33,795 nucleotides of DNA, from the NCBI GenBank assembly GCA_016873615.1, contig VGWX01000022.1:1-33795 (forward strand). Direction: 5' to 3'. Below, in pieces: positions 1-8,941 of the stretch. The notes below the pieces were generated by a model, which worked only from the letters and a program-made list of their open reading frames with translations, was not told the origin of the DNA and made no database searches. The DNA comes from Nitrospira sp. (GTDB lineage Bacteria > Nitrospirota > Thermodesulfovibrionia > Thermodesulfovibrionales > SM23-35). The first letter of the stretch is position 1, and every line of letters begins with the position of its first letter. Made by a program: the position numbers and the translations under genes.

Positions 1-1
1 G

Positions 2-478
2 GTCCTCTATGGAAGCGGGTATGTGCTCATCGCCTTTCTCGAGGGCGGACTTGTAAAAGACTACGGTTGGCTAACCTATCAACAACTCCTTGATGCAATA
101 GCAATAGGCCAATTCACACCTGGACCTCTCCTGAGCACCGCGACCTTTGTGGGATATATTACTTCGGGTGTGTCTGGCGCATTCATAGCAACTGTGGCTG
201 TTTTCCTGCCCTCATTTCTTTTTGTTCTGGTATTGAATCCGCTAATACCGCGCCTCCGGAAATCAGGGACAATGTCTGCTTTCCTTGACGCTGTGAACAT
301 CAGCGCTATAGGACTAATGGTATCTGTTGTTATTAGTCTTGCCGGGCGGACTCTTTTGGACTGGCGGGCAATAGTAATTGCCGCAATCGCTTGTATGGCA
401 GGATTGCGATTTAAAATCAGTAGTGCATGGCTTGTTGCTGGAGGGGCGGCGGTAGGATGGTTATTGCAGAAGATATAG
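2..478 (+). CDS. Chromate transporter (ChrA family), C-terminal part, truncated at window start
   Basis: Open frame continues to the left edge (VLYGSGYVLIAFLEGGLVKDYGWLTYQQLLDAIAIGQFTPGPLLSTATFVGY...); typical ChrA 'GxGxVLxAFL' and 'QxTPGPxxxxATFxGY' motifs. Confidence 0.9.
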   Translation, partial: VLYGSGYVLIAFLEGGLVKDYGWLTYQQLLDAIAIGQFTPGPLLSTATFVGYITSGVSGAFIATVAVFLPSFLFVLVLNPLIPRLRKSGTMSAFLDAVNISAIGLMVSVVISLAGRTLLDWRAIVIAAIACMAGLRFKISSAWLVAGGAAVGWLLQKI

Positions 479-766
479 AAGTGTTTATTCTACCATATAA
501 CAAATGTGGAGAAATTTGTGTGGACTCTCTATTTTTATGTAAAGGTTTGCAATCTATTGCCGTTTTGCAGGGGCTTTGCTTAGGGAGGACATTGATAGGT
601 CTGCCTACTTTCATAAAAAGCAATAGTTGTAGGGAAACTGTGCAGCAAAAGAGGGGCAGCATAGTCTCTCTATTAAATAATGAGAATTACCTATATCAAA
701 GCTGTTTTAATATATCTTTTAGAATTACCTAATTTTAGTTTATAATTAATAATCAAAAAGTTAGCA

Positions 767-812
767 GTGCCTGGAGGAGTGTATGTCAAGTTGTATGTCC
801 TTCCTTCGGCAC
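767..812 (+). promoter_or_regulatory. Candidate 5'-leader hairpin upstream of the NYN gene, with an 8-bp direct repeat in the loop
   Basis: GTGCC(T)GGAGGA (767-778) pairs with TCCTTCGGCAC (802-812) with one bulge and one G-U; TGTATGTC at 780-787 and 792-799 in the loop. Confidence 0.4.
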
Positions 813-831
813 CAGAGAATTAAGGAGAGTT

Positions 832-1578
832 ATGACTAATGGGCCAACGCAGAAATTAGCTGTTCTGATTGATGCAGACAATGCTCAGCCATCAATCATA
901 GAGGGATTGCTTGCTGAGATAGCCAAGTACGGCACTGCAAACGTTAAGAGAATCTATGGAGACTGGACCGGTCCCCATTTAAAGGGCTGGAAAGACGTTT
1001 TGCTCAAGCATTCCATCCAGCCGATTCAGCAATTTCGTTATACAATAGGAAAAAATGCAACTGATTCCGCCATGATCATTGATGCAATGGATCTGTTATT
1101 CACAAATAAATTTGATGGTTTTTGTATTGTTTCAAGCGACAGTGATTTTACAAAGATAGCCTCAAGACTAAGGGAATCTGGTATTGTTGTTTATGGATTT
1201 GGCGAGAAAAAGACACCGGAGCCATTTGTGTCAGCTTGTGACAAATTTATATATACCGAGGTTTTGATATCCAAAGAAGATGATAATCTATCGATAAAAC
1301 GAAAATCTGCCAATGAGTTAAAACAGGATACAAAGCTGGTGAATCTCTTAAGGAACGCTGTTGAGGCATCCTCAGACGAGAGCGGATGGTCTCATCTCGC
1401 ACCGGTAGGAAACAACATCGCCAAACAGGTCCCGGATTTTGATCCCCGAAACTATGGATACAAGAAACTTGGAGAACTGGTTGCCGCAACAAAACTTTTT
1501 GAAATAGAAGAGCGTCTGGTAGGCGATGGTCAGTCTAAAGCAGTTTATATAAAGGATAAGCGTAAACAAATATATTAA
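832..1578 (+). CDS. NYN (PIN-like) domain protein with C-terminal OST-HTH/LOTUS-like domain
   Basis: N-terminus '[14 protein letters not shown]', '[12 protein letters not shown]', '[30 protein letters not shown]' fits NYN; C-terminal '[55 protein letters not shown]' fits OST-HTH. SD AAGGAGAG upstream. Confidence 0.88.
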   Translation: MTNGPTQKLAVLIDADNAQPSIIEGLLAEIAKYGTANVKRIYGDWTGPHLKGWKDVLLKHSIQPIQQFRYTIGKNATDSAMIIDAMDLLFTNKFDGFCIVSSDSDFTKIASRLRESGIVVYGFGEKKTPEPFVSACDKFIYTEVLISKEDDNLSIKRKSANELKQDTKLVNLLRNAVEASSDESGWSHLAPVGNNIAKQVPDFDPRNYGYKKLGELVAATKLFEIEERLVGDGQSKAVYIKDKRKQIY

Positions 1579-1615
1579 GCAGTCTTCCTGGAATTATTTC
1601 CAAAGTCAAAGAGGG

Positions 1616-2095
1616 ATGAAAAAGCTTACTCATATCGATAAACAGGGCAGGGTGAAGATGGTTGACGTTACTGAAAAGCCATCAACTCAGAGAGAGGCTA
1701 TTGCAATAGGATCTGTTCATATGAAACCTGAAACCCTGAAACTTATACTGGACAAAAAGATGCCAAAGGGAGATGTGCTCTGCGTTGCCCGCATTGCCGG
1801 CATATCTGCTGCAAAGAAAACAGGTGATCTTATCCCGATGTGTCATCCGTTGAATATCACTGCTGTAAACATTAATATTAATCCTGACAGCAGTAAGAAC
1901 AAAATAGATATTGAAGCAAAGGTAAAGGTTACAGGCCAGACAGGGGTTGAGATGGAGGCGCTGACTGCGGTATCCGTTGCTGCCCTGACCATTTATGATA
2001 TGTGCAAGGCAGTTGATAAAGAGATGGTTATTTCTGATATCATGCTTATTGAGAAACAGGGAGGACGCAGCGGAATATACAAAAGAAAACGATGA
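1616..2095 (+). CDS. moaC: Cyclic pyranopterin monophosphate synthase MoaC
   Basis: [18 protein letters not shown]..., '[12 protein letters not shown]', '[30 protein letters not shown]'. Confidence 0.96.
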   Translation: MKKLTHIDKQGRVKMVDVTEKPSTQREAIAIGSVHMKPETLKLILDKKMPKGDVLCVARIAGISAAKKTGDLIPMCHPLNITAVNININPDSSKNKIDIEAKVKVTGQTGVEMEALTAVSVAALTIYDMCKAVDKEMVISDIMLIEKQGGRSGIYKRKR

Positions 2096-2096
2096 G

Positions 2097-3536
2097 TTAG
2101 CCCTTTATCTTATCAATGCCCTTTCTTGCCTTAATATTTCCCGGATCGAGTTTTAATGCCTTTCTAAATTGCTCCAGAGCCATTGTTTTTATTCCTTGCA
2201 TGGTATAGATCAAACCAAGATTGGCAAGATTGTCTGCATTGTCCGGTTCCAGTCGTACAGCCTCGAGTATAGCCTGTTCTGCATCACTGAGACTGTCCGG
2301 GATCTTTGTAAGAGAAAGGGAAAGATAACTCCAGTACCTTGCATTCTTTGGCGCTAAACCGGTTGCAAGTCTGAATGCTTCAACAGCGCCCTGGAAGTTG
2401 CTTTTCTTGAATGCCTCAACACCACGCTTAAACTGTTCATCCGCGCTCAATGTTGCTGGTTTATCTTTCTTTTCTTTATGCAATATGGAATTATTATCTT
2501 TTGATTTTAAAGAGTTTTTAAGGATTGTGTAAGCGTTTGTCAAAGCGTCAAAGATTGCTGTAAGCTTATCTTTTAATAGAGGATCTGCAGAACTGAAATA
2601 TCTGTCAGGATGAAATTCCCTGGTCAGCCTGTAATAATTCTTCTTTAAATCATCTTCATTTGAAGTCCCATCTGCCTCAAGCAGTTCATATGGATTGATG
2701 CTGTCGAGATTAAGGTACAGATCATCAACCTTTTTCATATAAGCATATTCATCCTCAGTGACAGGCTGAAGTATTTCTTCAAGAGAAACGCTTTCCATTT
2801 CCTGAGGCTTTTCTGAAATTAATTTCTTTTCTTCGAGAACACCTATCGACCACAACACAAATAATATTTTCATGCCCTCAAAGGAACCGATCCATGCACT
2901 GTCAATAAGCTCTTTGATCGTCTTTGTCCCATCAATAATTGAGAGCATTTTTCTGTCCTGAGGTGTTAATTCCACATCCTGGAAGAGGGTTATAGGGTCG
3001 GCGCTTAGTTTAAGGACAGTATCTGTGCCCGGCATTTCGTTCCTTATTCTGGTCCAGTTGTCTATCCTTTTTATTCCTTCATAAATAAGATTACCCATGC
3101 TCATCTTTAAGGTTATTACTTCATCGGCAGGTATCTCTCCTTCAATGAATTCATACTCTGCATCCTCAAGCAGAAAAAGGCTGTAAATTATCTCCCTGAC
3201 CTGAAACTTTACACCCCAGAAAAGATCTTTTGGTGTGAGATATCCGAGTTCGACAAGGATGGCGCCTTGCCTTTTTCCGGTCTTCTTGAGCAGTTTTACA
3301 GATTCATCATACTGTTCCATATTGATTTTGCCCGCTTTAATAAGCATCTCACCTAACCTGTCATCCTCATATGTTGAGGAAGCAAAAACAGCATCTCCTT
3401 TAAGAAGAAATATTTTTTTCGCGAATGTCATTGTCCTTATCAGGAGAGTCCCTGTCTTTCTGTTTCTGTTCAGATAGACAAGAAGTTTTGAAAGACTGAT
3501 GGTTTTGATCTTCTCTTTCAGCGGTATCTCTGTCAT
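2097..3536 (-). CDS. DUF4388/PATAN-like + DnaJ domain + TPR protein
   Basis: N-term 'ISLSKLLVYLNRNRKTGTLLIR...IFLLKGDAVFASS'; J-domain 'YYRLTREFHPDRYF' (HPD motif); C-terminal TPRs ('NLANLGLIYTMQGIKTMALEQFRKALKLDPGN'). Confidence 0.85.
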   Translation of the reverse strand: MTEIPLKEKIKTISLSKLLVYLNRNRKTGTLLIRTMTFAKKIFLLKGDAVFASSTYEDDRLGEMLIKAGKINMEQYDESVKLLKKTGKRQGAILVELGYLTPKDLFWGVKFQVREIIYSLFLLEDAEYEFIEGEIPADEVITLKMSMGNLIYEGIKRIDNWTRIRNEMPGTDTVLKLSADPITLFQDVELTPQDRKMLSIIDGTKTIKELIDSAWIGSFEGMKILFVLWSIGVLEEKKLISEKPQEMESVSLEEILQPVTEDEYAYMKKVDDLYLNLDSINPYELLEADGTSNEDDLKKNYYRLTREFHPDRYFSSADPLLKDKLTAIFDALTNAYTILKNSLKSKDNNSILHKEKKDKPATLSADEQFKRGVEAFKKSNFQGAVEAFRLATGLAPKNARYWSYLSLSLTKIPDSLSDAEQAILEAVRLEPDNADNLANLGLIYTMQGIKTMALEQFRKALKLDPGNIKARKGIDKIKG

Positions 3537-4039
3537 TTGTACCTGATTACCATAAATTTATATATTTCAACATCCTCATGAGGGAGGATGCCTGCTTTCA
3601 TCTTTGTTATTTTTATCTGTTCTTCGACTGTGTCAACCCCCTCCAGGTCAGGAAGCAGTAAGCCTCTCCTGAGTCCACTGATAACAATTATGCCATATTT
3701 TTTAGGATCAAGCTCGTCTGCGGTCTGAATTTTTTCAGGACAGGTCAGAACATCGACAGAATATGTGAGGTCTTTTAGTTCATCTTCCTGAACAGGATGA
3801 AATCTGGGGTCCTTTGTTGCTGCGGATATGGCGTTTGCTATGATTTCAGCTCCAATAGATTCACAGCAGGGCATATAAGTTCCGATACATCCTCTGAGTT
3901 CACCGTGCTTTTTTAGACTGACGAAAACACCTGCCTTTTCTGACATTTCCTGAGGTAAAGGATCAGGTAGCTTTGAAATTATACCTTCCCTCACAAATGC
4001 TTCTATTGACTTCCTGGCAAGTTCAACAAAAGGATGCAT
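3533..4039 (-). CDS. AMMECR1-domain protein
   Basis: 'GVFVSLKKHGELRGCIGTY', 'SAATKDPRFHPVQEDEL', 'GIIVISGLRRGLLLPDLEGVDTVEEQI'. Overlaps the next gene by 4 nt. Confidence 0.92.
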   Translation of the reverse strand: MHPFVELARKSIEAFVREGIISKLPDPLPQEMSEKAGVFVSLKKHGELRGCIGTYMPCCESIGAEIIANAISAATKDPRFHPVQEDELKDLTYSVDVLTCPEKIQTADELDPKKYGIIVISGLRRGLLLPDLEGVDTVEEQIKITKMKAGILPHEDVEIYKFMVIRYK

Positions 4040-5014
4040 TTATTTTCTTCTCTGCAATGTATAATCGGCTATTACATGCAGCGCTTCTTTTGCGGGTGAA
4101 TCCGGAAATACTGCAAGTTCATTCTTTGCATCAGCAATAAGATCATGGGCCTTTTTCAGAGACAGTTCTATAGTATTGTATTTCTTGAAAAGCTTTAACA
4201 TTTTATTCAGTCCGCTTTTCTTAAAACCATTTTTGATAATATCCTTCAATCCTGATTTTTCTTTCTCTGATGCGTCCTTCAGTAAGTAGATAAGGGGAAG
4301 AGTTATCTTGCCTTCTTTGAGATCCTTGCCGAGACTCTTCCCGAGTTCCACCTCATCTGCCATATAATCAAGCACGTCATCTGCCATCTGAAACGCAATC
4401 CCTGTTTTCGTGCCAAAACTTGCAAGTGCATTTTCTTTATCTTCAGATAAGGAACCGAGAAGCGCGCCTATCCTGCATGATGCAGAAATCAAGGCCGCAG
4501 TTTTTGCCGAGATAATATCAAGATATTCTGCTTCTGTTATCTCAGGATCCCCTGTTTTAGCAAGCTGTAGTATTTCACCTTCTGTCATTCTTGTAGTAGA
4601 TTCTGAGAGCGCCTCCATGATCTTCTGGTTTTTCTGCAGAACAGCAAGCCTCAGGGCATTGGAATAAAGAAAGTCACCAACCAGTATTACAATCTGATTG
4701 CCCCATATAACATGAGACGGAACTTTGCCTCTGCGTATTTCAGCCCCGTCAACAACATCATCATGGAGAAGTGAGGCAGTATGTATTGATTCAATAATTC
4801 CTGCAAGGGTCAAACGGGAATCTCCTTTATATCCTGAGAGTTCAGAACTCAGCAAAAGAATTAATGGCCTGAGTCTTTTGCCGCCACCGTCCATGATATG
4901 TTTTCCAATAAGAGGTATGGTAAAAACAGGGCTTTTGAAAAGGTCTTTAATCCGTGCTTCTACAATACATAATTCTGCTTCATATTTTTTGAAAAGTTCT
5001 TCAAGATTCATCAT
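4040..5014 (-). CDS. Trans-polyprenyl diphosphate synthase (octaprenyl/heptaprenyl type)
   Basis: First Asp-rich motif 'LLHDDVVDGAEIRRG', second 'FQMADDVLDYMADEVELGKSLGKDLKEGKITLP', 'GGGKRLRP'. Confidence 0.94.
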   Translation of the reverse strand: MMNLEELFKKYEAELCIVEARIKDLFKSPVFTIPLIGKHIMDGGGKRLRPLILLLSSELSGYKGDSRLTLAGIIESIHTASLLHDDVVDGAEIRRGKVPSHVIWGNQIVILVGDFLYSNALRLAVLQKNQKIMEALSESTTRMTEGEILQLAKTGDPEITEAEYLDIISAKTAALISASCRIGALLGSLSEDKENALASFGTKTGIAFQMADDVLDYMADEVELGKSLGKDLKEGKITLPLIYLLKDASEKEKSGLKDIIKNGFKKSGLNKMLKLFKKYNTIELSLKKAHDLIADAKNELAVFPDSPAKEALHVIADYTLQRRK

Positions 5015-5098
5015 TAATGGTAGGATAGCTTCTGATTCAAAGTCAAGTCTGATGAGTTATCGGTAGTTTATACGATAATTGGGAGATTATAACGCCTT

Positions 5099-6166
5099 TT
5101 ATTTTGGTCTGAAACGAAACTTGCCGATACTGGCATTCTTCTTCATCAGTTTCTTTAAATTCTTTGGGCTGAAAGCGCCTTTTTCAGTGATAATAGCAGT
5201 GACATATTTATTAGGTGTTACGTCAAATGCGATATTTCTTACTTTAACGCCATCAGGCGCTATCCGGCATTTGCCGAAAATATGGGTTACCTCTTCAGGG
5301 CCTCTTTCCTCAATAGGAATATCTTCTCCTGATCTGATAGAGAAATCGATGCTGCTTAAAGGAGCAGCTACATAAAACGGAATTTTATGTTCCCTGCATA
5401 ATATTGCAACAGTATAGGTTCCTATCTTGTTTGCTACATCGCCGTTACGGACAGTCCTGTCTGTGCCGACGATGGCGAGGTTAATTTCACCTCTCTTCAT
5501 TAAAGCGCCGGCGGTATTATCAGTAATAAGAGTAACCGGTATCCCCTCCTGCATGAGTTCCCAGGCTGTAAGCCTTGCACCCTGGAGTACTGGCCTTGTT
5601 TCATCAGCAATAACCTGGAATTTCTTACCCTGTTCTTTAGCAACAAGCATCGGCGCTGTCGCAGTCCCGTATCCGCCGGTTGCGAGTGCGCCTGCATTAC
5701 AGTGGGTTAGAATGGTATCGCCATCCTTAATGAACTCTGCCCCCCAAATGCCTATTGCCTTATTAACCTCAATATCTTCTTCAAGGATTTTCTTTGCCTC
5801 ATCTATAAGGATTTCCTTTAATCTGCCGACAGATTCTTCTCTGTATTTATTCAGGATGCCTTTAATCTTCTGAACAGACCAGTGAATATTCACAGCAGTT
5901 GGCCTCGTGGAAAGCAAGGTCTGAAAGACAGGTTCAAGTTGCCCGGTAAAATCATCGGAATTATCCGCCTCTATATCCTGCGCTCCAAGCGCTATGCCCA
6001 TTGCAGCAGCAATCCCTATAGCCGGAGCTCCGCGTATCCAGAGTCTTTTAATCCCCTCTGCAACCGTTCTGTAATCAGGACACTCAATAAAAGTGACTTC
6101 CAGGGGCAGCTTTGTCTGATCAAGCATGACGACCTTGCCATTAACCCATTCTATCGCTCTGACCAT
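5099..6166 (-). CDS. mtnA: S-methyl-5-thioribose-1-phosphate isomerase
   Basis: 'IRGAPAIGIAAAMGIALG', 'ILTHCNAGALATGGYGTA', 'DETRPVLQGARLTAWEL', 'VGTDRTVRNGDVANKIGTY'. Confidence 0.95.
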   Translation of the reverse strand: MVRAIEWVNGKVVMLDQTKLPLEVTFIECPDYRTVAEGIKRLWIRGAPAIGIAAAMGIALGAQDIEADNSDDFTGQLEPVFQTLLSTRPTAVNIHWSVQKIKGILNKYREESVGRLKEILIDEAKKILEEDIEVNKAIGIWGAEFIKDGDTILTHCNAGALATGGYGTATAPMLVAKEQGKKFQVIADETRPVLQGARLTAWELMQEGIPVTLITDNTAGALMKRGEINLAIVGTDRTVRNGDVANKIGTYTVAILCREHKIPFYVAAPLSSIDFSIRSGEDIPIEERGPEEVTHIFGKCRIAPDGVKVRNIAFDVTPNKYVTAIITEKGAFSPKNLKKLMKKNASIGKFRFRPK

Positions 6167-6191
6167 GCAGTCTTTCTCTAATCCATTTATT

Positions 6192-7415
6192 TTAAAATAC
6201 TAACGTAACTGCCCATGAAACAGTTAGGAAGATTACTGAGATAATCGTTCCCCATGATATATAGTTTTGCATTCTGGAATTAGTGAACTCTCCCATGAGC
6301 TTCTTGTTATTAATCAGTAATATGGCAAACACAAGGACAAACGGCAACAAAAGGCCGTTAATAACTGCTGAGAGCACCATTAAAAAAACAAGAGGAGCGC
6401 CGGGGATTAAGACAAGCAGGGAAGCCAGCGCTATTGTTAATGTGTAGATCCACATAAACTGGGGCGCATCCTTGAAGGTTTTATTCACGCCTCTTTCCCA
6501 GCCCATTGCCTCGCATATATAATATGCTGTTGCAAGGGGCACTATTATTGCCCCGAGCAATGAAGCATTCGCCAATGAAACAGCGAATATCAGGGAAGCG
6601 TAATCTCCGGCCAATGGCCTGAGAGCCAGGGCAGCTTCTGAAGCTTCATTGATCCTGATGCCATAAGGGAAGAGAAGCGTGCCGCAAGTTATTATAATAA
6701 AAAAACTTATAATGTCGGTTATGGAACATCCTATAATTACATCAAGCCGGGAGGCTTTGTAATGTTCCTTTGAGATGCCTTTTTCTGCTATGGATGACTG
6801 AAGGTAAAACTGCATCCAGGGTGTAATGGTTGTTCCGATGATTGCTATGCTCATCATTATGTACTCTGATTTCCATTGTATTTTTGGAACAAACGTTTGC
6901 TTTATTACGGCGTTCCAGTCCGGGTTTGCCATGACCCCGGATATGATATACCCTACGAATATAAAACAGGCATAAAGCAGTATGATCTCCACAACCCTGT
7001 AACTCCCTTTTGTGACCAATATCCATATGGTGACAGCCCCAAAAGGCACCATCATATATTTTGTAAATCCGAGGATTTCCATGCTCGCAGCCCATCCCGC
7101 AAAATTAGCCACAGTATTTCCGAAGTTTGCGATGAGGAGACCTAACATCATAAAAAATGTTGTCTTAACTCCATAGTTTTCGCGGATTAGATCAGACAGC
7201 CCCTTTCCGGTAACAACGCCCATGCGGCCTATCATTTCCTGTATTACTACGAGAGCTATTGTTGTGGGTATTAATGTCCAGAGCAAAGAGTATCCGAATC
7301 TTGCGCCTGCAACTGAATAGGTGGTTATACCGCTCGCGTCATTGTCAATGTTTGCAGTTATTATCCCCGGCCCCATAACGGAGATGAATACAGCAACTTT
7401 TTTCCAGAGACTCAT
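6192..7415 (-). CDS. NRAMP/SLC11-family metal ion transporter with atypical substrate-site motifs (possible Mg2+ type)
   Basis: Overall NRAMP-like hydrophobic protein: 'MGPGIITANIDNDASGITTYSVAGARFGYSLLW', 'GRMGVVTGKGLSDLIRENYG', 'IIGTTITPWMQFYLQSS'. Start overlaps the stop of the upstream MgtE-like gene (ATGA). Confidence 0.88.
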   Translation of the reverse strand: MSLWKKVAVFISVMGPGIITANIDNDASGITTYSVAGARFGYSLLWTLIPTTIALVVIQEMIGRMGVVTGKGLSDLIRENYGVKTTFFMMLGLLIANFGNTVANFAGWAASMEILGFTKYMMVPFGAVTIWILVTKGSYRVVEIILLYACFIFVGYIISGVMANPDWNAVIKQTFVPKIQWKSEYIMMSIAIIGTTITPWMQFYLQSSIAEKGISKEHYKASRLDVIIGCSITDIISFFIIITCGTLLFPYGIRINEASEAALALRPLAGDYASLIFAVSLANASLLGAIIVPLATAYYICEAMGWERGVNKTFKDAPQFMWIYTLTIALASLLVLIPGAPLVFLMVLSAVINGLLLPFVLVFAILLINNKKLMGEFTNSRMQNYISWGTIISVIFLTVSWAVTLVF

Positions 7416-8674
7416 ACCTTTCTCCTCTTGCGTTTTGCTGACGGCGGGAGGATTACGTCTATAACATCATCAACGGTAACAATACCAAGCATGAATCCTT
7501 CCGTATCAACGACAGGAATTGCAACAAGGTTATACTTTGACACAATCTCAGCAACTTCAATTTCATCTGTATCCGGTGTAACGGTTTTTAATTTCTTTTC
7601 CAGGATATCAGAGAGCTTTGCATCCGGAGGTGCGAGAAGCAGCTCTCTCAGGGAGACAACGCCAAGCAGTTTTTCATCAGGATCAGTAATGTAGAGATAA
7701 TAGACAGTCTCGACATCCTCAGCATCTTTCCTGAATTTCTCTATAGCGTCCTTTACGCTGATTTCCGGCGGATATGTTATGAAATCATTTGTCATCAGTC
7801 CGCCAGCGGTATCCTCTTCATGGCTGAGCAGTTCCTGTATATCTTCCGCCTCTTCCTTCTCTATGCTCTCAAGTATCTCTTTCGCCTTGTCTACAGGAAG
7901 ATCACTGAGCACATCAGCAGCCTCATCAGGAGGCATTTCTTCAATAATATCTGCTGCCTTATCTGTATCCATTCCGGTTATAATCGCTGCCTGTACATCA
8001 GGTTCAAGTTCTGAAAGTGCTTCAGCCGCAGTCTCCACATCAAGTCCCTTGAAAAATGATGCCCCTTCTTTATGAGATACCTGGCTGATAATCTCTGCAA
8101 TATCAGCGGGGTGAAGTTCTGATACCATCTGTCGCGGGACTGTAAGGGAGATTTTTGTAAGTTTCGGCTCCAGGGGCTGGATATATGTCCAGCTGATAAG
8201 GTTATATGAGAGATGTTTATTAAATATTCTCATAACATCTTCTCCACCCCTTTCAACCCCAAGCCTGCGCATGATACCTCTCATCCCCACGTCAACTGCA
8301 ATAAGTATAGCCTCTGAATCAAAACCCTCAAGCTTGACGTCATTTACCCTGACAACCTTTACGCCATTTGCATCAACTATCTGTTTGTCAAATATATCCC
8401 TGACTATAAGGAGGTCTTTCTCATTGAATTCATAAGTCTGGAGGCTTTCCGTATAAATATTTGAAGAGATTATTCTCTTGTTGAATATATTCAGGCCGGT
8501 CCAGGGGAGATTCAGAAGACTTTTCTTTTTCTCAAGTATCAGGGCGGATACTTTGGGGAATGCTTCACCCCTAACAACAACAATATCCCTGACTTTACCC
8601 AACTCCTCGCCCTTTGGGTCAAGTACAGGTTTCCTGAGTATTTCACTTACAAATAATTCACCAAAAAAAGGCAT
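7412..8674 (-). CDS. PRC-barrel-like + MgtE N-terminal domain + tandem CBS protein, without the MgtE membrane domain
   Basis: 'LVSEILRKPVLDPKGEELGKVRDIVV' (PRC-like); 'LHPADIAEIISQV...LSELEPDVQAAIITGMDTDKAADIIEEMPPDEAADVLSDLP' (MgtE_N); 'HEEDTAGGLMTNDFITYPPEISVKDAIEKFR' and following CBS repeats; terminates after CBS at KRKRRKV. Confidence 0.9.
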   Translation of the reverse strand: MPFFGELFVSEILRKPVLDPKGEELGKVRDIVVVRGEAFPKVSALILEKKKSLLNLPWTGLNIFNKRIISSNIYTESLQTYEFNEKDLLIVRDIFDKQIVDANGVKVVRVNDVKLEGFDSEAILIAVDVGMRGIMRRLGVERGGEDVMRIFNKHLSYNLISWTYIQPLEPKLTKISLTVPRQMVSELHPADIAEIISQVSHKEGASFFKGLDVETAAEALSELEPDVQAAIITGMDTDKAADIIEEMPPDEAADVLSDLPVDKAKEILESIEKEEAEDIQELLSHEEDTAGGLMTNDFITYPPEISVKDAIEKFRKDAEDVETVYYLYITDPDEKLLGVVSLRELLLAPPDAKLSDILEKKLKTVTPDTDEIEVAEIVSKYNLVAIPVVDTEGFMLGIVTVDDVIDVILPPSAKRKRRKV

Positions 8675-8709
8675 TACTTCTCCAATAGCGGTAAATTTGT
8701 TTTGCTTTA

Positions 8710-8747
8710 AAAGTATCTCTATGTTAACTTTTTGTCAATAGTTAACA
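8710..8747 (-). promoter_or_regulatory. Predicted promoter of the MgtE-like/NRAMP operon, with -35 embedded in an inverted repeat
   Basis: Minus strand TGTTAACTATTGACAAAAAGTTAACA: arms TGTTAACT/AGTTAACA (8722-8729, 8740-8747); TTGACA at 8733-8738, 17-nt spacer, then TACTTT at 8710-8715. Confidence 0.5.
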
Positions 8748-8760
8748 GTAGCATTACGAA

Positions 8761-8844
8761 AGGGTTCGAGGGGTCGAGGATTCAAGGGTTCTATTCATGA
8801 ACTCTACGATCTTGAACCCTAAAATGCTTGAATTCTTGAACCCT
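8761..8844. repeat. Intergenic imperfect inverted repeat (GGGTTC-aAG-nnnTC-aAG type)
   Basis: Left AGGGTTCGAGGGGTCGAGGATTCAAGGGTTC (8761-8791) is largely the reverse complement of GAACCCTAAAATGCTTGAATTCTTGAACCCT (8814-8844). Confidence 0.75.
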
Positions 8845-8941
8845 GACTCATAAGTATAGCTTACAGATTTTTATTTCAGCAATATGAAAATGAAAGGGGT
8901 TTGCTTTATAATTTATTAATCAAGATATCAGAGGTATTGTT

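Noticed and set aside
427-732. 101-aa ORF overlapping the chromate transporter end (and the minus-strand 417-662 ORF)
   Set aside because: Starts inside the ChrA gene in another frame, no RBS or family resemblance; treated as spurious in an AT-rich intergenic region.
5427-5873. 148-aa ORF on + strand
   Set aside because: Antisense of mtnA, which retains the catalytic motifs.
7779-8075. Ser-rich ORF opposite the MgtE-like gene
   Set aside because: Shadow of the acidic EE/DE-rich minus-strand coding sequence; composition-driven.
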